Positions 1 to 6,341 of a DNA stretch of 11,161 nucleotides are shown here, piece by piece. The notes under the pieces are model-generated. The model was not told the origin of the DNA. It was given only the letters and a program-made list of their open reading frames with translations, and ran no database searches. This stretch comes from Planctomycetaceae bacterium (GTDB taxonomy: Bacteria; Planctomycetota; Planctomycetia; Pirellulales; Thermoguttaceae). How positions within the stretch are numbered: position 1 is the stretch's first letter; every line of letters begins with the position of its first letter. Made by a program: the position numbers and the translations under genes. The stretch lies in assembly GCA_031287585.1 (NCBI GenBank), contig JAITST010000326.1, positions 1 through 11,161 of the forward strand. Reading direction: 5' to 3'.

Positions 1-2
1 CG

Positions 3-167
3 TCCTCGACACGGTGTTTGATTCGTGTGGACGACTTTCTCTTCACCGCGATTCGAAAATTAGGTAACGAGACATTGCAACACAAACTTCAAGAACGTAT
101 CAACAACGCCGAAAAACAAACCGAATCCAAGCAGGTTGTTTTACATCTCTCATGTGATCGTCGCTAA
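3..167 (+). CDS. Partial open frame, unrecognised
   Basis: A reading frame open from the left edge to a TAA at 165-167 gives about 54 residues with a charged, helix-prone stretch (LQHKLQERINNAEKQTESK). It lies in the same frame as the transposase remnant that follows and could be a decayed earlier part of it, or the tail of a separate gene cut by the window edge. No motif is recognisable and the composition alone does not prove coding. This is a low-confidence entry recorded because nothing else explains the first 170 bases. Confidence 0.2.
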   Translation, partial: SSTRCLIRVDDFLFTAIRKLGNETLQHKLQERINNAEKQTESKQVVLHLSCDRR

Positions 168-182
168 AAAAGCAATCGGAAT

Positions 183-563
183 TTGCCGAAGCCGACGGTT
201 AATATGGCAATTGCAACGCTAAGTGAGATAGAGAATTTACGGAAGATTGCAAGGTGTTTCTCTGGTGTGAACGAGTTGCTGTTGAGTTTACTCTCAAACG
301 ATAATTTTGATGAAGAACAGAAGGAAGTGATACGGTCATTACAGACATATCTTAACAACAATCGTGAACGTTTGAATTATCGTGAGCGGTTGTTTGAGGG
401 ACGTGCGATTGGGAACTGATGTGTGGATGGAGCGTGCAAAAACTTGGTGGGAAGGAGGTTGAAACAGACGGGAGCATGTTGGAGAAAACAACGGGCAGAA
501 AAGATGGCTGTCATTTGTATCGCAATATACTCAAAACAATGGAATTATTGTTGGAAAATGTAA
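183..563 (+). pseudogene. Transposase C-terminal remnant with internal TGA (ISKra4-like)
   Basis: The frame from 183 runs 78 codons to a TGA at 417-419, and the same frame continues without further stop to TAA at 561-563. Read through, the join gives RAIGN-stop-CVDGACKNLVGRR followed by LKQTGACWRK. This fits the conserved C-terminal pattern IGSG-x-(V/I)-E-(G/A)-x-C-K-x-x-(V/I)-G-x-R-x-K-x-(S/T)-G seen in ISKra4-like and related DDE transposases. The TGA falls where the family has glycine, so a single GGA-to-TGA change would explain it. The preceding helix (YLNNNRERLNYRERLFEG) also fits the family. The catalytic core upstream is absent or unrecognisable, so the copy is dead. It is the only plus-strand gene trace in the window. 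The family name is from memory of the motif; membership in a transposase family is more secure than the exact group. Confidence 0.6.
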
Positions 564-568
564 AAATA

Positions 569-592
569 CCAACAATAAGTTTTATACCCCCC
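569..592 (+). repeat. Possible right terminal repeat of the degenerate IS
   Basis: Just after the transposase frame ends there is an AT-rich stretch closing in a run of six C (587-592). Its reverse complement begins GGGGGGTATAAAACTT and continues ATTGTTGGTATT. G-rich termini directly behind the transposase are a usual arrangement for an IS end. A related sequence occurs in both orientations at 11040-11063 and 11124-11151. No target-site duplication can be tested because the left end of the element is not in the window. Confidence 0.3.
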
Positions 593-600
593 TACAGAAT

Positions 601-617
601 AGCGAACACCTCTCGCT
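601..617 (-). terminator. Weak hairpin behind the flagellin gene
   Basis: On the minus strand AGCGA and TCGCT form a 5-bp stem around a 7-base loop, 4 bases beyond the flagellin stop codon. There is no following run of T, so it is not a classical intrinsic terminator. It is listed only because it is the sole dyad at the 3' end of this gene. Confidence 0.2.
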
Positions 618-621
618 TGTT

Positions 622-3600
622 TTACATCACCAGCATTGCCGCGTACTGCGGTAACTGATTTGCTTGACCTAGTACCGACGCGGCGGATTGTACTAGGATT
701 TGGTATCTTGCCAAGTTTGAACTTTCCACCGCGAAGTCGGCGTTGGAGATGTCGGCTTCGGCTGCTACGAGTGCTTCAAGGTTATCTTGTAATGCTTGAA
801 TGTTTGGGTCTAACATACTGCGTTGGACTGCTCCTATTCTTCCGCGTATCATCGAAATAGACGCGTTAGCATCTTGGACTATGCGGTCAGCCAGACTTGT
901 GTTCGTTCGCATATCAGCGTTGCCGCCGGATTTTAGTTGGTACAGATGTCCGCTCGTACCGCCCAACGCACCCGTATCAATACTTGGTATTCCAAGCCGT
1001 ACCTGTTGCGTCAATGCTACGTCCGCTCCCAACTGGAAAACCGCACCGCCGCCGCTTATCGTGAACGTTGTCTTCTGCCCCGCACTCATTCCACCTACGT
1101 TCATCGAACCTTCAAACGAGAACTGCGATGTCGAAATATCGTTACCGCGTGCTGCCGCTCGTTGACCGTTTATCGTTGCAACAGCGTCTTCACCAGCCAA
1201 CCTGTTGAGACGTTCGCCTAACGTTGAATACGTGTTGAAAAAACCTTCGACTACACTGACGCTGACAAACTCGTCACGTCCGTACCCATCGGATTCGAGA
1301 ATTAAATGCTCGTTTGAATCGCTCTGACCAGTCATCACGGTACCGCTTGATGCTGTTTGTCCATTTGTCAATTCGATACGATAGCCGCCTGATGTTGTTC
1401 CTGATGGTTGTATTGCGGTGGCATCGAATGTGATGAGTGCGTTCGCGGCAGCGGCATCGGTTGCGTCAATGTAAGGCGTTGTTACGTCGAACAAACTACT
1501 ACTAAATTTTGGATCAATTTTGAGAACCTCCGCCAACGTGTATGCGTTTAGACCATAAACACCAACACCCATATTCGCCCGAACAACTAATGATTTTGTT
1601 CCCGCGTCGTATGTAACGTCAACGGTACCAGCGGCAGTAGCCAGATTACCATCCGTCCACGCAGGCATATTTGTATCATTAAAAAGGTAAACTTTCACAC
1701 CAGCCATACCCGTTCCGGTATCCTTCGCGGATATTGTAAACGTTGTCCCACCCGTACCCAAATCAACATAAGCGTTATCATCAACAATCGCTTCATTGTT
1801 ACCAAGTAATATGACGTAACTCTTCGACAGTTCGGTACTCGACATTGCGTTTGCGTTGACAATGCCGTTACCGAAATTGGCGTAGTTCGTATTCGGGGCA
1901 ACGCCGGACGGCAGCAATAGTTCGGCACTGATACCGAGAGTTTCCGTAGCGGTTAGACGGTCAAACAATGTCGCGATGTCGCGGGCGGTCGTGATTGAGT
2001 TACCAGCGGCATCGGTTGCGAGGTTGATTTGGAGAATCGGTGAACTTATTCCGTTCGCGATGTCCGTACTGCTTGGCTGAACGACCTTAACACCGAGTTG
2101 TTGATTCGCAATACCGATACCGTTCGTGTTCTGAGAAACAAGCCGGACAATCGTACCGCTCGTCCCTGTAAATCGCAAAGCATTATCGCTATTAACGTCA
2201 CCGTAAATCGCCGACGCATTTTGAAACGTGATACGTCCGCTTGATGATGTATCGTTCGGCAACGCTGACGCGGTAAAATTGCTGCCGAGCGCATTATTGA
2301 TTAAGCCGATGACGGTTTGTGCGGTTGCGGAAGACGAATAACTGCTTGCGGCGGCTTTCGTGTTGTCGTTCAACATATATGTATTACCGCTCGGCAAATT
2401 ACTGATAACGTCGCCGCGATTAACACCGTTCACTAACGTCGCCTGAACGTGCGGGGTATTGTTTATCAAATCCTGAATCTGTCCGACAGTCGCACCGGCT
2501 TTGTATTGGATTAGCAACTCGCCAGCGTCACCGCCGCTGTTCAACGTAACGCGGTCTCCATCGGATAATGTACCGGTTATTGATGAACTAACTGCTATCA
2601 CACTGCCGCCTGTTGAATCGCCAAGCGCGATCGCCAACGCGGAATCAATTCTGCCATTTGTAACGCCAGCCGTGAACGTAACCGTTTTTGCTGCGCCGTC
2701 GATAGTACCGTCCGCACTACCGTTAATGTTGTCAACAATGATTGTCCAACCGTTCAGTTCGGACGTGTGCTGGTTGTTTGTTCCGCTTGATGTAACGTTT
2801 GCGTCAATCGTCGCTACACCGTTTTTACTCGAACCGCTTGCCCTTTGCGGTGTCGTGAGAAACTGTACAAGATTTTCGTTACCGCGTGTTAAATTTACCG
2901 ATGCCGCTCTGTTTGTCGTACCGCCGTCATAATTTGCATCCGTTACAATGTTAAATACTCCGGCGAAGTTTGCGAAATTCTGTTCTTGCGCGCCGACCAA
3001 CGAAATCTCAACAATCCCCGGTGTTTTCCCAGTTGGGGCTGAAATAATCTTTGCGTCATTGGTATTGGTTGTACTTTTCGTGATTCTGAATGTGTAGTTA
3101 CCATTATCGAAACCGACATCGTTTGCGCTGATAACAATATCGTTATTCGCACCGGTACTGGACAACGTTATGCTGCCGCGAGCCGCGACACCTTCGACCT
3201 TTGCCGTTACGCCTGTTGAATCTGATAAAGCGTTTATGGCGGCTGCAATTACGGACGTTTTCGTTCCGGCACCGAACTTGAACAACTCGCTGCCATTGCT
3301 GCCGCCGATGCGAACGACAGTGTCGTTGCCGACACCTGTTCCGTAGTAAACTAATGCTGCCTTTTTCGCGGGTTCAAACAATTTTACGGTTACGTCGCGT
3401 GTCTTGTCGCGACCGAAGTTTGCGGAGTGAATTTGCAGGTCTGATATTGTTTTGCCGTCAACTCCAACAGTGGAGAAGCCAAGCGAGCCGTCGAGGAGTT
3501 TTTTGCCTTGAAAGTTTGTACTGCGTGCGATACGGTCAATGGAGTCGAGTGAAGCATCTATCTCAAGTTGGTTAGCGGCGATTTCGGCGGCGGATATTGC

Positions 3601-3912
3601 GCCGGTATTTGCGGATTCGTTGACGAGAACGCGTATGTCGTTGAGAAGTACGTTGATTTGCGAGAGTGCGGAGTCTGCGACACGCATCACGGAGTTCGCT
3701 CGCTGGGTGTTGGTAATGGCTTCGTTGGCAGCAACGATGTCAGACTTAAGTACCTCAGACGCAACAAGTCCCGCCGGGGCGTCCTTACCGGAATTGATGC
3801 GCAGACCGGTAGAGAGACGCATAAGTGTATTAGTGAGGTTCGACATATTGTCGCTCAAAACATTCTGCGCACCAAATGCAATAACATTTGAATAAACATA
3901 TAATCCAGTCAT
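622..3912 (-). CDS. fliC: Flagellin, giant variant (1096 aa)
   Basis: Structural subunit of the flagellar filament, exported by the flagellar type III apparatus and polymerised outside the cell. Residues 1-146 are a clear flagellin D0/D1 region: MSNLTNTLMRLSTGLRINS, then DAPAGLVASE, QRANSVMRVADSAL and ARSTNFQGKKLLDGS. Residues from about 1003 to 1096 are the matching C-terminal helices (SISMIRGRIGAVQRSM, AAEADISNADFAVESSNLAR, SAASVLGQANQLP). Between them lie roughly 850 residues rich in Thr, Asn, Gly and Ala, expected to form surface-exposed domains; most bacterial flagellins total 300-550 residues. Several stretches (about 210-242, 464-492 and 525-550) look like degenerate flagellin IN-type modules with a T-x-V-I/Q-x-x-IN pattern. 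The start at 3912 is chosen over an in-frame ATG at 4029 because AGGAGG sits 6 bases before it and the flagellin homology begins there. No other flagellar gene is present nearby, so this is a stand-alone filament locus; other flagellin copies may exist elsewhere. Confidence 0.93.
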   Translation of the reverse strand: MTGLYVYSNVIAFGAQNVLSDNMSNLTNTLMRLSTGLRINSGKDAPAGLVASEVLKSDIVAANEAITNTQRANSVMRVADSALSQINVLLNDIRVLVNESANTGAISAAEIAANQLEIDASLDSIDRIARSTNFQGKKLLDGSLGFSTVGVDGKTISDLQIHSANFGRDKTRDVTVKLFEPAKKAALVYYGTGVGNDTVVRIGGSNGSELFKFGAGTKTSVIAAAINALSDSTGVTAKVEGVAARGSITLSSTGANNDIVISANDVGFDNGNYTFRITKSTTNTNDAKIISAPTGKTPGIVEISLVGAQEQNFANFAGVFNIVTDANYDGGTTNRAASVNLTRGNENLVQFLTTPQRASGSSKNGVATIDANVTSSGTNNQHTSELNGWTIIVDNINGSADGTIDGAAKTVTFTAGVTNGRIDSALAIALGDSTGGSVIAVSSSITGTLSDGDRVTLNSGGDAGELLIQYKAGATVGQIQDLINNTPHVQATLVNGVNRGDVISNLPSGNTYMLNDNTKAAASSYSSSATAQTVIGLINNALGSNFTASALPNDTSSSGRITFQNASAIYGDVNSDNALRFTGTSGTIVRLVSQNTNGIGIANQQLGVKVVQPSSTDIANGISSPILQINLATDAAGNSITTARDIATLFDRLTATETLGISAELLLPSGVAPNTNYANFGNGIVNANAMSSTELSKSYVILLGNNEAIVDDNAYVDLGTGGTTFTISAKDTGTGMAGVKVYLFNDTNMPAWTDGNLATAAGTVDVTYDAGTKSLVVRANMGVGVYGLNAYTLAEVLKIDPKFSSSLFDVTTPYIDATDAAAANALITFDATAIQPSGTTSGGYRIELTNGQTASSGTVMTGQSDSNEHLILESDGYGRDEFVSVSVVEGFFNTYSTLGERLNRLAGEDAVATINGQRAAARGNDISTSQFSFEGSMNVGGMSAGQKTTFTISGGGAVFQLGADVALTQQVRLGIPSIDTGALGGTSGHLYQLKSGGNADMRTNTSLADRIVQDANASISMIRGRIGAVQRSMLDPNIQALQDNLEALVAAEADISNADFAVESSNLARYQILVQSAASVLGQANQLPQYAAMLVM

Positions 3913-3918
3913 AATAAA

Positions 3919-3924
3919 CCTCCT
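3919..3924 (-). promoter_or_regulatory. Strong Shine-Dalgarno of the flagellin gene
   Basis: A perfect AGGAGG lies 6 bases before the ATG at 3912. It is the strongest ribosome site in the window and decides the start. A second GGA (in GCGGGAT) lies 11 bases further upstream in the leader. Confidence 0.85.
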
Positions 3925-3969
3925 AACGAATAAATCCCGCACAACCAAACGTGGTATGGAAAACTTTTT

Positions 3970-3998
3970 TGAATAAATCAAAGAAAAAACAATCACAA
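3970..3998 (-). promoter_or_regulatory. Candidate sigma-70-like promoter for flagellin
   Basis: On the minus strand TTGTGA and TATTCA are separated by 17 bases, placing a start of transcription about 50 bases before the flagellin ATG. Both boxes deviate from consensus (TTGACA, TATAAT), and the region is AT-rich, so chance similarity is likely. Confidence 0.2.
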
Positions 3999-4217
3999 CC
4001 AAGAAACGTATGCTAACAGAAAAATTCAAAACGTGCGAAAGTCTGCAGGAAGTTTGTGAGAAAAAGTATAGGGAAAGTAGAAGATGTGGAAAGAATTTAA
4101 TGATTGTAAGGGTTGTGAGGCAGATAATGGCATATATTCGTTTACGTAATACTACCTTCCTATATCTCTAATTGGCGTTTGTGTTCGTCGAAATAAACCT
4201 GTACCGCTATCGCGGCT

Positions 4218-5015
4218 CTACTTCTTCTCTCGCCAGAACCATCGTAAAATTCTCTTGAAAATTCTCACGTCGTTCTCCGTCTTTGTCAGCCATTCTCTTG
4301 CTTCTATGAAACTTGGTGACAGGTTTATCGCTTGTTGAAAACTTTCTTTTGCGTTACTGTTGAAGCCGGCTTCAAACTGACATATCCCTTTTACCAGCCA
4401 CGCGAACGGTGCGTTATTCTCGATTTCGATTGCGGCTGCCGCATGGGTTAGACCTTTCAACGGGTTGTGGTAGTAACGTAGTACGTTCGCGATTTCGGTT
4501 CTCACTAGCCAATCAGGGGCAAGTTGTTCGGCACTGCTGAAACAGTGGTCGGCGTTGTTTGAACGCGATGCCGCCATAAGTTCGCCGCGAACCATCCAAC
4601 GGTACGCAGATGCTCCGTCACCCTGTATCGCCGCGTCGCTGTATTGTATCGCCTCGCGAGTGTTTCCTAGTCTGCAAATTGCCTGAGCCCGCGCCGCCAA
4701 CAACTCGGCGTTGCCCGGAAAAACTTTCAGACCGGTGATTGTCCACATCTCCGCCTGACGTGCCTCGTCAAGCAGAATCAACATCTGTGCCTGCCCAAGC
4801 CACGCCGCGACATGCGAACGTTCCGCCTCCAACGCACGTCCATAAGACCGCAACGCCTCCTCGTAATGACCGAGCCGACGGTGCGTGTCTGCTTCGAGCA
4901 TCCAGTCTTCGACACTGGTTTTATAACGTTTTTGCGGTTTGTCGTCGTCCTGTTGCTCACGTTTACGCGGCTGCGGTGAGCCGTCTGATAGTTCAAGTTT
5001 ACCGAATCGTGTCAC
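4218..5015 (-). CDS. TPR-repeat protein (265 aa)
   Basis: A soluble protein made almost wholly of tetratricopeptide repeats, which act as protein-protein interaction scaffolds. After an acidic and basic linker (residues about 10-33), TPR units can be placed at about 34-67 (AxxHRRLGHYEEALRSYGRALE), 68-101, 102-135 and 203-236 (FAWLVKGICQFEAGFNSNAK, ending AINLSP), with less regular helical pairs at 136-202. The tail (RIFKRILRWFWREKK) is cationic and aromatic and could touch a membrane or partner. There is no signal peptide. The start is a GTG without an evident Shine-Dalgarno sequence; the MTRFGKLEL opening resembles the 'FxKLEF' openings I associate with planctomycete TPR proteins, which is recollection. 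It follows the zinc-ribbon/peptidase-like gene by 69 bases in the same direction, suggesting a shared transcript. The specific partner is unknown. Confidence 0.8.
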   Translation of the reverse strand: MTRFGKLELSDGSPQPRKREQQDDDKPQKRYKTSVEDWMLEADTHRRLGHYEEALRSYGRALEAERSHVAAWLGQAQMLILLDEARQAEMWTITGLKVFPGNAELLAARAQAICRLGNTREAIQYSDAAIQGDGASAYRWMVRGELMAASRSNNADHCFSSAEQLAPDWLVRTEIANVLRYYHNPLKGLTHAAAAIEIENNAPFAWLVKGICQFEAGFNSNAKESFQQAINLSPSFIEAREWLTKTENDVRIFKRILRWFWREKK

Positions 5016-5084
5016 GGTTGTATAGTTAAAATTGGTTAGTTGGTTTTTGGAATTTTAGATTGCGGATTTTGCATGCAGAAAAAA

Positions 5085-6167
5085 CTAAAATTCTACAAAC
5101 TGAAACAGTGAACGGCGTATTGCCCAAACCGTTCCGTTGACATTTCTGTAATTGACGTTTCCTATGGTTTGCCAATCCGCTTGGTTAATCGGCATTACCA
5201 AACGCCCGCGCCGTCCATCCGCGGTAAACGTTACACTCGGCACGATGAAACAATGTCCGTCCGGCACGACAAATTCCATATCAGGCATCGCGTGAGGCAA
5301 CGCTACCAACGGCAACAAATTCGACGGCTCTCCGTCAACGGATAGTTGCCCGCCGCGCCACGTGACCTTTTGGTTCTCAATTGCCAGCACGCGGTCAACT
5401 AAATCTCCTCCGATAATGAATTCCGTATGATTTACCGCCGCACTGAATCGTGTTCGCGATACATAGTAAAACACGACATCGCCTACCTTCGGTTTTATTA
5501 TCACCCATTGCGAGGTATAAAGGAACGCATCGCCTGCGTGAAGAGTATCGGCATTCACCTCCATGCGTTGCCGTCCGAGATAATTCCCGACAAGCAAGTA
5601 AAATGGAACGTAGAGCATCAACGCTCCAACCAGCATCACTGCCGCAACCGAAGTACGTGTCGCACTCTCGCGGCTTGATGTGATTATAACGTTGAGTATC
5701 GAAGCGGCATGAAACGAAATCGCGAACGCAAACGCAAAATCAGAAATCACCATACCAAACGTGACCGCCGCAATAATCACAAACGAACAGTAACCGAAGA
5801 AGAAAATTTTTGCTCGCAGTTTGTCGCCGAGATACCACTGCGGTAAACCCGGAACGATCGCACGCCAAAACAAAGCACCGACTCGTAGTTCGCTGCAACG
5901 TGCGTACATTTTTGTAGCAGATGAAACCGAGCCGCGATAAACGGTATTACTGGCATCGAACATGCGGTCGAAACCGTTACCGGCGCGTAACGCCATCCGG
6001 TTGAACAAACGAACAATCGCCGCAATCCGAAACAATTTCTCAAACCGACCAGCACGCGGCGGCTCAATCTCAATATCATCCGAATCACCACCCGGCAAAA
6101 TAGAACCACAACGAACACAGGTTTTATGCTGCGGCATATTCTCAAAACGACAACTAGGACATTGCAT
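5085..6167 (-). CDS. Zinc-ribbon membrane protein with inactive-looking signal peptidase I fold (360 aa)
   Basis: Three parts can be read. Residues 1-24 are a zinc ribbon with C3-x2-C6 and C17-x2-C20. Residues about 97-195 hold hydrophobic segments (around 121-142, 144-162 and 174-195) preceded by the conserved-looking WRAIVPGLPQWYLG at 101-114. Residues about 200-320 follow the order of signal peptidase I (family S26) boxes: TLHAGD at 208-213, KVGDVVFYYV at 227-236, VDRVLAIENQKVTW at 257-270 and VPDGHCFIVPS at 301-311. In active enzymes the first box is SMxPTLxxGD and the third is KRVxGxPGD. Here the nucleophile position is Val204 and the general-base lysine is Asp258, and the GDNR box is lost. 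It is therefore predicted not to cut signal peptides. The start at 6167 is preferred over an in-frame ATG at 6281 because the zinc ribbon begins at once; no Shine-Dalgarno is seen at either. The TPR gene follows. Confidence 0.72.
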   Translation of the reverse strand: MQCPSCRFENMPQHKTCVRCGSILPGGDSDDIEIEPPRAGRFEKLFRIAAIVRLFNRMALRAGNGFDRMFDASNTVYRGSVSSATKMYARCSELRVGALFWRAIVPGLPQWYLGDKLRAKIFFFGYCSFVIIAAVTFGMVISDFAFAFAISFHAASILNVIITSSRESATRTSVAAVMLVGALMLYVPFYLLVGNYLGRQRMEVNADTLHAGDAFLYTSQWVIIKPKVGDVVFYYVSRTRFSAAVNHTEFIIGGDLVDRVLAIENQKVTWRGGQLSVDGEPSNLLPLVALPHAMPDMEFVVPDGHCFIVPSVTFTADGRRGRLVMPINQADWQTIGNVNYRNVNGTVWAIRRSLFQFVEF

Positions 6168-6231
6168 TGGTTTTGATGGATGGTTAAAGGTTATAAAAAA
6201 TTTAGCGTTTACGGTATAACTACTATCACGA

Positions 6232-6295
6232 CATAACTGCAACAAAATATCATCGCTGAACGAACACACTATTATAACCAAATACGCAGTTATGG
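6232..6295 (-). promoter_or_regulatory. Candidate promoter region with flanking 9-bp inverted repeat
   Basis: On the minus strand a perfect TATAAT -10 box lies at 6277-6272, about 105 bases before the start at 6167; no good -35 box is seen at 17 bases. The box is enclosed by a perfect 9-bp inverted repeat, CATAACTGC (6232-6240) and GCAGTTATG (6287-6295). The repeat could be an operator for the downstream gene pair, or chance in an AT-rich spacer. Confidence 0.25.
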
Positions 6296-6341
6296 CTAGT
6301 CATGTCAGTTGCTATGATTTGTATTCAATTTCTACAAAATT

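Larger units (their letters stand above)
3913..4217. other. Intergenic leader of the flagellin gene (305 bases)
   Basis: Spacer between the TPR gene's 3' end and the flagellin start. It holds the ribosome site, two GGA motifs near the start and a weak sigma-70-like promoter candidate. I see no convincing sigma-28 (TAAA...GCCGATAA) or sigma-54 (TGGCAC...TTGC) promoter, no RNA gene and no small coding frame. A 4-bp CCGC/GCGG dyad with a 4-base loop sits at 4204-4215, just behind the TPR stop codon. Confidence 0.6.

Noticed and set aside
2501..2932. Plus-strand open frame of 143 codons within the flagellin gene
   Set aside because: Antisense to the continuous flagellin frame, Pro/Ser/Val-rich, no motif.
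3913..4029. Longer flagellin start at 4029
   Set aside because: It would add 39 residues with no flagellin similarity; AGGAGG and the conserved N-terminus support 3912.
4022..4038. Sigma-54-like promoter upstream of flagellin (TCGCACG then TTTTGAATT on the minus strand)
   Set aside because: The invariant GG of the -24 element and GC of the -12 element are not present.
4204..4215. CCGC/GCGG hairpin just behind the TPR gene as terminator
   Set aside because: Only four base pairs and no T-run; too weak to call.
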